Assembly (NCBI GenBank): GCA_043762325.1
Contig: JAYUMU010000024.1
Location: forward strand, 1 to 15,886
Direction of reading: 5' to 3'
Source of the DNA: JANXSS01 sp025356535
Lineage (GTDB): Bacteria > Pseudomonadota > Gammaproteobacteria > Burkholderiales > Burkholderiaceae_D
DNA: 15,886 bases
In this document: positions 6,949-12,376 of the stretch, in pieces
Layout of the letters: each line of letters begins with the position of its first letter
How positions within the stretch are numbered: the stretch's first letter is position 1
The notes under the pieces: generated by a model
The model's database searches: none
What the model was told of the DNA's origin: nothing
The model's input: the letters and a program-made list of their open reading frames with translations, nothing else
Made by a program: the position numbers and the translations under genes

Positions 6949-7662
6949 TCAGTCAAGTTTGGATTGCTGGTGAATTGCCAGAAACAGCGATGCCATGGTC
7001 GACAGCACGGCCTTGAAGTCGCGTGTCGGCTCGGTTTCATCCCAGATGTAATTGAGCATGACGGCTTCGAAAGCCTTGCGTTTTGATTTCGTCGTCACTT
7101 CATGCGCACGCGTGATTGCCTTCAAAAACTGCCGGCGCATGCCAGGCATGAGTGGCAGATGCTGTATGTCGTCCAGAAACTCGAACCCCTTTGGCAGTGG
7201 ACTGCCTTTCAGGGCAAATTCAAGCTTTTCAAAAACGGCCGATGGCAACTGACGCACCAGTTCGCAAGCGCTGGCTTCCATCTTCAGCAGCAGGTTGAAG
7301 CCTGCCGGGTATACCGCGCCGTAATCGTCGCGCTCCGACAGGAACACCGCGGCCCGCAGGGAGTACTCGGCTGACGATGCGTCCGCATAGCTGCTGGAGA
7401 GGCTGGTACGGGTCGATGGCCAGAAAAACAGGTTACCCGGGGTGCTAGGATCTTCCGGATCAGGGAAGAACTGCAGCGCGACATCGTCGGTCTGGGCACC
7501 ACCGGCGCTCAGGATCTGCAGCAGCGGTGCAGCCAGTTCGCCCAGCGCAGATTCGGCCAGTGCCGCGCTTGCAGCCGTGTCGGCGTTCGACAGGTCTTCG
7601 ACGATGTAGCCCTTCAGGGGCTTGAGCAGGGCATGCGGATTGATAGTGATGGGAGTTGTCAT
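6949..7662 (-). CDS. Unrecognised 237-residue protein
   Basis: I do not recognise this protein. It is soluble, with no signal peptide or membrane segment. It has an Ala/Leu-rich N-terminal part (about 20-60), a central segment containing FFPDPEDPSTPGNLFFWPSTRTS, and a mainly helical C-terminal half with a basic patch (TTKSKRKAFEA) ending in QQSKLD. Codon use is like the surrounding chromosomal genes, which supports a real gene. Two ATG starts are possible, 7662 (MTTPITINPH) and 7683 (MHPTTPF); neither has a clear Shine-Dalgarno, and I chose the shorter. Its stop is 20 bases from the exported hydrolase, so the two are probably cotranscribed. Confidence 0.75.
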   Translation of the reverse strand: MTTPITINPHALLKPLKGYIVEDLSNADTAASAALAESALGELAAPLLQILSAGGAQTDDVALQFFPDPEDPSTPGNLFFWPSTRTSLSSSYADASSAEYSLRAAVFLSERDDYGAVYPAGFNLLLKMEASACELVRQLPSAVFEKLEFALKGSPLPKGFEFLDDIQHLPLMPGMRRQFLKAITRAHEVTTKSKRKAFEAVMLNYIWDETEPTRDFKAVLSTMASLFLAIHQQSKLD

Positions 7663-7848
7663 GAAAGGCGTAGTAGGGTGCATGGAGTCGCATTTGCAGC
7701 GCGAGCGGGAACGCGGATAGTAGCGCGTTTTACCCTTCTCGGCAGCCAAATGCCGGCCCCGGCGTTCCACTTGCATTCATGTACCGGTTGCGCATGTGCG
7801 CCAGCCCGGCTGCGGCCGGACGGGCGCTATTTTCGAAGCCGGGTTGTT

Positions 7849-8100
7849 TCAGGAAAAAATAGGGTTGACAGCAGGGCTGAGCATCTTGCGCCGCTCATGG
7901 GGTCGCAAGAGCACGCGCAGTGCGATGTCGACCGGCACGCCTTTGTAGTCGAGGAAAACGGCGGCATACCGTGTGCCTGCCTGGTTTTGAAGTGCAATGC
8001 TTTGCTCGACAAGAGCGGCTGTAACGAAATCGCGCCGCATGAAACCGCTCGTCGTACTGTCTGGCGATCCGCCACCGGCCTGCAATCCATTGCTGTTCAT
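7849..8100 (-). CDS. Small unrecognised protein, 83 residues
   Basis: The ORF begins MNSNGLQAGGGSPDS and continues with a compact, probably helical domain (about 21-75): MRRDFVTAALVEQ, then TRYAAVFLDYKGVPVDIALRVLLRPHERRKML. Third codon positions are GC-rich in the second half, as expected of a real gene here. GGGA about 6 bases before the ATG is a weak ribosome site. An internal ATG at residue 21 could be the true start, since the first 20 residues are low-complexity. A good sigma-70-like promoter lies upstream at 8244-8272 on the same strand. Function is unknown; the ALVEQ...FL...GVP...A.RVL pattern reminds me of small betaproteobacterial proteins of unknown role, but I cannot name a family. 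Confidence 0.62.
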   Translation of the reverse strand: MNSNGLQAGGGSPDSTTSGFMRRDFVTAALVEQSIALQNQAGTRYAAVFLDYKGVPVDIALRVLLRPHERRKMLSPAVNPIFS

Positions 8101-8143
8101 AGTGTTTCCCGAATGCCGTGGCGCTGGTTGCCGTCTAAAAAAT

Positions 8144-8227
8144 TCAGGCAGCCAACTCCCCTAGTTGATGTCGTTTGCAGCAGTTAAGCAATTTCCGAGC
8201 CAAAAGCTCCTTTACCTTTGAAATCAT
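8144..8227 (-). CDS. Possible 27-residue peptide ORF
   Basis: An ATG at 8227 opens a 27-codon frame that starts MISKVKELLARKLLN, has a Cys-Cys pair and a basic KRH, and ends QLGELAA before the TGA at 8144-8146. The peptide would be basic and amphipathic. The predicted promoter at 8244-8272 would start RNA only about 10 bases before this ATG. AAGG ends 2 bases before the ATG, which is too close to be a good ribosome site. It could be a leader peptide for the 83-residue gene 43 bases downstream, a small-protein gene, or chance. No family is recognised. Confidence 0.3.
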   Translation of the reverse strand: MISKVKELLARKLLNCCKRHQLGELAA

Positions 8228-8243
8228 AACCTTAAGAAATTGT

Positions 8244-8272
8244 AATATAGAAACGTTCTCAAAAACTGTAAA
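8244..8272 (-). promoter_or_regulatory. Sigma-70-like promoter
   Basis: On the - strand, TTTACA (8272-8267, one base from TTGACA) is followed after exactly 17 bases by TATATT (8249-8244, one base from TATAAT). It lies in an AT-rich island and points toward the 27-codon and 83-codon ORFs. A start near 8237 is expected. AT-rich DNA yields such matches by chance more often than the GC-rich surroundings do, so this is a candidate only. Confidence 0.5.
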
Positions 8273-8465
8273 AAATTCCGACAAGCAATTTAATAAGAAC
8301 TATCCGAAGAAATTTGAGGATCGCCGCCAGGTCGACGTACCCTTGTTTGTAATCGATGCGCGTGATGTGCGACCCCGCGCAACCCCACCCTGTAATCTGA
8401 AAAGGCTCGTCGGCTCGCCCATCCTGGACGCATAGGGGCTTATCGATTTGCGCGACCAACGTCAT
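8259..8465 (-). pseudogene. Remnant of an XRE-type helix-turn-helix gene
   Basis: The 68-codon frame contains, near residues 28-55, GCAGSHITRID followed by a DLAAILKFLRI helix. This lines up without gaps with the recognition helix and following helix of Cro/C1-type HTH domains (family pattern LGVSxSTISRIExGKRxPSLExLLKLAKAL): Gly, Ser, Ile, Arg, Ile, acidic, Leu, Leu and Lys fall at the expected spacing. The N-terminal two helices are not recognisable and there is no Shine-Dalgarno before the ATG at 8465. The C terminus runs into an AT-rich tail. I read it as a truncated or decayed regulator; a short functional protein is possible, and chance similarity is not excluded. Confidence 0.38.
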
Positions 8466-8786
8466 GGTTTGGGCGTGCCAGCGTGTAGAACGGATCTGGC
8501 AACACAGAAACTACAGCAAAACGATGATTTTGATGCTCATCAAAAAACAGGTTTTGCTGCACGGCTGCGGCTAGCTGTTGCAATGCACAACAGGGATACT
8601 TTGAGTATTAATGGACAAGCAGCGCTGCAGTACAGGTCGCGCAGGTATGCTGGAGTTTGCAGTCGCAAACCGTTGAGCGGCGCTTGCAGCGCACCAGGGT
8701 TGCACCAATCCTGAATTTTTCCAGCGAGTGCAGAGGATCGATAGCGCCTGCTGGTCCCTAAGGATCATGGAAGAAGGATCAGGAAG
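8466..8786. other. 321-base gene-free stretch with several palindromes
   Basis: No frame here reads like a protein. The stretch contains a 46-bp imperfect palindrome (8514-8559, listed separately), a hairpin CTGTTG/CAACAG (8575-8580 with 8588-8593), a hairpin GTTTGC-AGTC-GCAAAC (8655-8670) and a short GCGCT/AGCGC hairpin (8680-8692). CTTGCAGCGCA occurs at 8683 and again at 8823. None has a T-tract, so these are not classical terminators. Structured non-coding RNA or a decayed mobile segment would both fit. Confidence 0.4.
8514..8559. repeat. 46-bp imperfect palindrome
   Basis: Outer arms CAGCAAAAC (8514-8522) and GTTTTGCTG (8551-8559) are perfect 9-bp inverted repeats. Inner arms TTTTGATG (8528-8535) and CATCAAAA (8538-8545) are perfect 8-bp inverted repeats about the same axis, so 34 of 46 positions are paired; the 5-base segments between the arms do not pair. 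It lies 49 bases upstream of the ATG of the HTH remnant read on the - strand. It could be an operator, a structured RNA or a scar of a mobile element. Confidence 0.7.
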
Positions 8787-8966
8787 ATGACATTAGAAGA
8801 CGTCGCGATTTCATTGGAAACCCTTGCAGCGCAATTGCGGGCATTGAAGTCGTTGGAGCAGCCATGGCTGGTTGAAGTCGTCGTGCAGCGCGAGTTGGCG
8901 CCGACAGCACTACCCGCCCAGCCACATGAGGTCCAAGCGAGGGTGCCAAGAACCGGGTCGCATTGA
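8787..8966 (+). CDS. Possible small protein, 59 residues
   Basis: The 59-codon ORF starts at the ATG at 8787, 8 bases after a good AAGGA (8774-8778), and stops at 8964-8966. The first 22 residues (MTLEDVAISLETLAAQLRALKS) form a likely amphipathic or coiled-coil helix with Leu/Ile/Val spacing. A hydrophobic strand (WLVEVVVQ) follows, then a Pro/Ala/Arg-rich tail. No family is recognised. The ribosome site and helix periodicity argue for translation; short length and unremarkable codon use argue against certainty. It converges with the 88-residue ORF on the other strand, 47 bases away. Confidence 0.45.
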   Translation: MTLEDVAISLETLAAQLRALKSLEQPWLVEVVVQRELAPTALPAQPHEVQARVPRTGSH

Positions 8967-9013
8967 ATCCGGCTCTAATGCACCTGGCCTGCACCGGCAC
9001 GAGGCCGCGATGC

Positions 9014-9280
9014 TTATTGATACAACGGCGCATTGATCCTGAATACGGCCCGGATCATATGTACTGCAGATTCGAGCATTTGCGCCGGTGCATCCGGTAG
9101 ATTTGCCGAAGCATTGTCTTCGGCGTCCTGAAACGACATGAGCGTTTCAAAAATGCGATCCTGCTGTTCCGAAAAGCTTGCACCACTAACATCAGATTTT
9201 GCGTTCTGCGTGTCAGCGGTTGCGGAAATTTCAAAAACTTCGAATGCAAGGCCATCGAGTTTAAGTGCTAAGTCCGACAC
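9014..9280 (-). CDS. Small acidic protein of unknown function, 88 residues
   Basis: The ORF starts at a GTG (9280-9278) preceded by GGGGGA 4 bases away, and ends at the TAA at 9014. The protein is acidic and soluble: MSDLALKLDGLAFEVFEIS, a polar middle (SEQQDRIFETLMSFQDAEDN), and a C-terminal helix AQMLESAVHMIRAVFRI. A TGATATTCT extended -10-like sequence lies about 30 bases upstream (9310-9318), without a good -35. I recognise no family. Codon use is less GC-biased than in the flanking chromosomal genes, which fits the accessory character of this stretch. Confidence 0.58.
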   Translation of the reverse strand: MSDLALKLDGLAFEVFEISATADTQNAKSDVSGASFSEQQDRIFETLMSFQDAEDNASANLPDAPAQMLESAVHMIRAVFRINAPLYQ

Positions 9281-9470
9281 CGTTTCCCCCGTAATGAATG
9301 TGTTCAGAGAGAATATCAGGTGCCTTTATTCACAGCACATGCGAATTTGCAAACCGGGCGCAACTGCCCCATTTTTACAACAAATAGGTCATGGTAAGGC
9401 GCTGATGGCCGACAGAAGATGAATTTTTCATAGGACTGCGAGCGTCTGAAAGCACGGTTTCAAAGACGAT

Positions 9471-9547
<77 letters not shown>

Positions 9548-9558
9548 ACCGAGCGCGG

Positions 9559-9587
9559 AGTATAGCAGAGCACACGGCGTGCATCCA
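9559..9587 (-). promoter_or_regulatory. Promoter of tRNA-Pro
   Basis: On the - strand TATACT (9564-9559, 5 of 6 to the -10 consensus) lies 12 bases before the tRNA 5' end. A weak TGGATG (9587-9582) stands 17 bases upstream as -35. The GC-rich bases between the -10 and the gene (CCGCGCTCGGT) resemble the discriminator of stringently controlled stable-RNA promoters; that regulation is inferred. Confidence 0.6.
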
Positions 9588-9727
9588 TCCTGGCGCAGGG
9601 ATTCTCATTACTTACGCCGTGCTGTCCATGGCGCGACGACCGACCGGCATGACGCAGGGGGGCGGCCTGCTGCGGTTTCCAAAATCCCTTATCATCCAGC
9701 ACACCTCAACAAGTCTGAAATCTTGCC

Positions 9728-10867
9728 ATGACATTGAAAATAAGTGCCCGTTTCGACGGTGGTGCAATCGACGTGGTAAAGGCGGATGATCCGCAACAGA
9801 TCGACTTGCGCATCCGTAAGGACTCCCATGCCGATTTCCTGCAATGGTTTTATTTTCGGCTGCAGGGCGCGCGCGAGTCGGCTTGCACGATCCGTTTTCT
9901 GAATGCCGGCGTGACGAGTTATCCGGATGGCTGGAAAAACTACCAGGCCGTTGCAAGCTATGACAGGGTCACCTGGTTCAGGGTGCCGACCACGTTCGAC
10001 GGTCAGGTGCTGACGATCTCCCATACGCCCGGCAACGACAGCGTGTACTACGCCTATTTCGAACCGTATTCCTGGGACAGGCATCTCGATCTGCTCGGCC
10101 GTGTCAGCCAGCATGCGGAGGTCCGGATCGTCGACCTGGCGACGACCCGCGATGGACGCGATCTGAACGCGGTCGTGATCGGTGCGGCGAATGCGCCGAA
10201 AAAAGTCTGGGTCATAGCACGTCAGCATCCGGGCGAGACCATGGCCGAATGGTTCGCCGAAGGCATGATCGACAGCCTGCTCGATCCTGCCGACCCGGTT
10301 GCACGACAGCTACGCCGGCAAGCCGTCTTCTACATCGTGCCGAACATGAATCCGGACGGTGCGGCGCGTGGCAACCTGCGCACCAGCGCCACGGGCGCCA
10401 ATCTGAATCGCGAGTGGGTGGCGCCGAGCGCACAACAAAGCCCCGAGGTTCTTGCCGTGCGTAACCTGATGCACGACACCGGCTGTGACCTGTTTCTCGA
10501 CGTGCACGGGGACGAAGGCTTGCCTTACGTATTCGTCGCAGGCAGCGAGATGCTGGAAGGATTCAGCGCGATGCAGGCGATGCAGCAACAGCGCTTCATC
10601 GATTGCCTGAAAGCGGCCAGTCCGGATTTTCAGACGACCTACGGGTATACCTCCAGCAAGTACCGTGAGGAGGTACTGCGGCTGGCATCGAAATATGTCG
10701 CCCACCATTTCAAATGCGTCTCGCTGACGCTGGAGATGCCGTTCAAGGACAATGCGGCACTGCCCGACCCCGGCGTTGGCTGGAATGGCGCACGCAGCGC
10801 GGCGCTCGGCCGATCGATGTTGCAGGCAATCCTGCAGGCGCTTGATGGGACGCAGGCAAGCGCCTGA
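9728..10867 (+). CDS. M14-family zinc carboxypeptidase, cytosolic (CCP/Nna1-like)
   Basis: The protein has 379 residues and no signal peptide. Residues 1-120 form the beta-sandwich N-terminal domain of cytosolic-carboxypeptidase-like M14 enzymes (WFYFRLQGAR, NYQAVASYDR, YYAYFEPYSWDRH). The catalytic domain follows: QHPGE supplies zinc ligands His167 and Glu170, NMNPDG and NLNREW (Arg228) shape the substrate pocket, DVHGDE supplies His260, and TLEMPFK supplies the general base Glu336. All key residues are present, so it should be active in removing C-terminal residues from peptides or proteins; the eukaryotic relatives trim polyglutamate from tubulin. The bacterial substrate is unknown. The Shine-Dalgarno is poor, but MTLKISARFDGG fits the family start. 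The gene stands alone between tRNA-Pro and a convergent gene. Confidence 0.93.
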   Translation: MTLKISARFDGGAIDVVKADDPQQIDLRIRKDSHADFLQWFYFRLQGARESACTIRFLNAGVTSYPDGWKNYQAVASYDRVTWFRVPTTFDGQVLTISHTPGNDSVYYAYFEPYSWDRHLDLLGRVSQHAEVRIVDLATTRDGRDLNAVVIGAANAPKKVWVIARQHPGETMAEWFAEGMIDSLLDPADPVARQLRRQAVFYIVPNMNPDGAARGNLRTSATGANLNREWVAPSAQQSPEVLAVRNLMHDTGCDLFLDVHGDEGLPYVFVAGSEMLEGFSAMQAMQQQRFIDCLKAASPDFQTTYGYTSSKYREEVLRLASKYVAHHFKCVSLTLEMPFKDNAALPDPGVGWNGARSAALGRSMLQAILQALDGTQASA

Positions 10868-10915
10868 GATTATTCCGGCTCGTTCATGGCATCTGCGATC
10901 GGATTGCCGGCAAGG

Positions 10916-12169
10916 TCAGTGGAAGTGCGTAGTGCTTTGGGGAACGTCTTCAGGCATTTCGGCATGGACCAGTTCGGCGTCCAGGTCGGGATAGAGCGGC
11001 GCGCCGCAATCGTCGCAGAATTCAAGCGGGAAGTGCTCTTCATGCTGATGCACGCGCTTGATGCCGGACTCCTCCAGCAAACCGAGAATCTCGTCGATCG
11101 GCGCCAGGGCGATGGCGGGGCCGATTGCCGCGCTACCGGTGCCTGCTTCAGGTATCGTCGCTCGCAGTAGCTGTTCGGCATCTTCGGCGCCATACAGGGG
11201 CCAGACGATGCCGTACAAGATTTCCGTATCGTCGGCAAGCAGGAAGCCGACCCGGTATTCGTCGATCCGCTCGTCGGCCGCATCTTCGCCAAAAGCGCCG
11301 ATGACCACCTGCAGGGCGTCGGCCTCGATCTCGAGCGTATTGGTCAGGTAGTGCACCGCTGCACGGATCGACGCGGGCCGGATGTTGCGGTCAGCCTCGC
11401 GGCAGGCCATGTAGTACGCCTGTGGCAGCAGCAGGTCGATGCCGCAGCCGGGCAGCAGCCGCACGACGTTGGGCAAGGCCTGCGCCTGCCATTGCTCCAG
11501 CGCGTGGGCGCGGTCGCGCAGGTCGAGCGATGCCTGCCAGCGAAACAAGGGCGTACCGGACGGCACCACCGCCGCAGCAAGCAGGTAACGTGTATCCGCA
11601 AGAAAAGGCGCGGTTTCCGGTGCGCTCGCAGCTACCCGCACCGGTTCGCCCTTGAGTGCGGATTGCGCCATCTTGTGGGTCAGGGCATAGGTGTCTGCCG
11701 GCGTGCGTGGCAACTGGTCGATCGCGTAGAGCATCGGCGCCATGGCAAGCCGGGTGTCGCCGGCCAGTACATGTGCATACAGATGCGCGGCTAGGGTATC
11801 GAGTGCGTCGGCGGCGATTGGCCCGGAGGGAATTGAAAAGCGGGTCCACGCAAGAATCGGCAAGGCAATCAGCAGCGCATCGTAGTGCTGGCCTTCGTGC
11901 TCGATGACCACCGATTCGCTGGCCGCTTCGACGGCTTCCATCAGCGCATCGTAACCGTCGGGCTCGATCGTGAAGAGATGGTCGAGTGCATGGTCGATGC
12001 CGGCCTGGTGATGGTTCTTGAGAAGCTTGTGGGTCTGCGCATCGAGGGCGTTTTCCCATGCCCGCGCCTCCAGCCGGCTGCCGGCCTGTATGACGCCTTG
12101 CGCAAGCATGACAAGACGCTGGCTTTCGGAAGAAAGCTTGTGGGGGGAATTTTTCGAGGGACGACGCAT
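10916..12169 (-). CDS. DUF2863-family protein
   Basis: This 417-residue protein matches the betaproteobacterial family I know as DUF2863, of unknown function. It begins MRRPSKNSPHKLSSESQRLV, has a helical N-terminal region, then an alternating alpha/beta body (DALLIALPILAWTRF, LLPGCGIDLLLPQAYYMACREADR, YGIVWPLYGAED). The C terminus has a CxxC pair, FCDDCGAPLYPD (Cys385, Cys388), near a His-rich HQHEEH, which could bind zinc. There is no signal peptide. The frame is open 45 codons further upstream to 12304, but that extension is Arg/Ser/Cys-rich and unlike the family, so I start at 12169. The Shine-Dalgarno is weak. It lies downstream of acnA on the same strand, 207 bases away. Confidence 0.82.
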   Translation of the reverse strand: MRRPSKNSPHKLSSESQRLVMLAQGVIQAGSRLEARAWENALDAQTHKLLKNHHQAGIDHALDHLFTIEPDGYDALMEAVEAASESVVIEHEGQHYDALLIALPILAWTRFSIPSGPIAADALDTLAAHLYAHVLAGDTRLAMAPMLYAIDQLPRTPADTYALTHKMAQSALKGEPVRVAASAPETAPFLADTRYLLAAAVVPSGTPLFRWQASLDLRDRAHALEQWQAQALPNVVRLLPGCGIDLLLPQAYYMACREADRNIRPASIRAAVHYLTNTLEIEADALQVVIGAFGEDAADERIDEYRVGFLLADDTEILYGIVWPLYGAEDAEQLLRATIPEAGTGSAAIGPAIALAPIDEILGLLEESGIKRVHQHEEHFPLEFCDDCGAPLYPDLDAELVHAEMPEDVPQSTTHFH

Positions 12170-12303
12170 GAGAGACAAACCGTAGTGAGACAGACGGCTT
12201 GTATTGTAGTGGATATGACAGGCTCTGCCTGAATTACTGCAGCATTGGCTGATGCGAATCGTGGTCCGGGCAGACGCATGGCGACCGCTCGCATGGCGGT
12301 GCA

Positions 12304-12360
12304 CCGGCTTACGCCGGCCGGCGCCGTCCGCGACCCGGCAGGCTGCAAGCAGCCGGCCGG
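12304..12360. repeat. GC-rich palindromes downstream of acnA
   Basis: Just past the acnA stop there are three short inverted repeats: GGCTG-CAAG-CAGCC (12341-12354), the self-complementary 12-mer CGCCGGCCGGCG (12312-12323) and CCGGC-TTAC-GCCGG (12304-12317), the last two overlapping. They could help end the acnA transcript or protect its 3' end. No T-tract follows, so a standard intrinsic terminator is not supported. Confidence 0.4.
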
Positions 12361-12376
12361 GCGCGAAGGGTTGTGG

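Noticed and set aside
8448..8768. ORFs of 65-88 codons on both strands in the palindromic stretch
   Set aside because: There is no ribosome site, and composition is mixed with no family pattern; they appear to be chance open frames.
9420..9470. Terminator after tRNA-Pro
   Set aside because: A bulged hairpin (CGTCT...AGACG) is present on the - strand, but no T-tract follows.
6032..9470. Integrative element with att site at the tRNA-Pro 3' end
   Set aside because: No second copy of the tRNA 3' sequence and no integrase or transposase is visible in the block.
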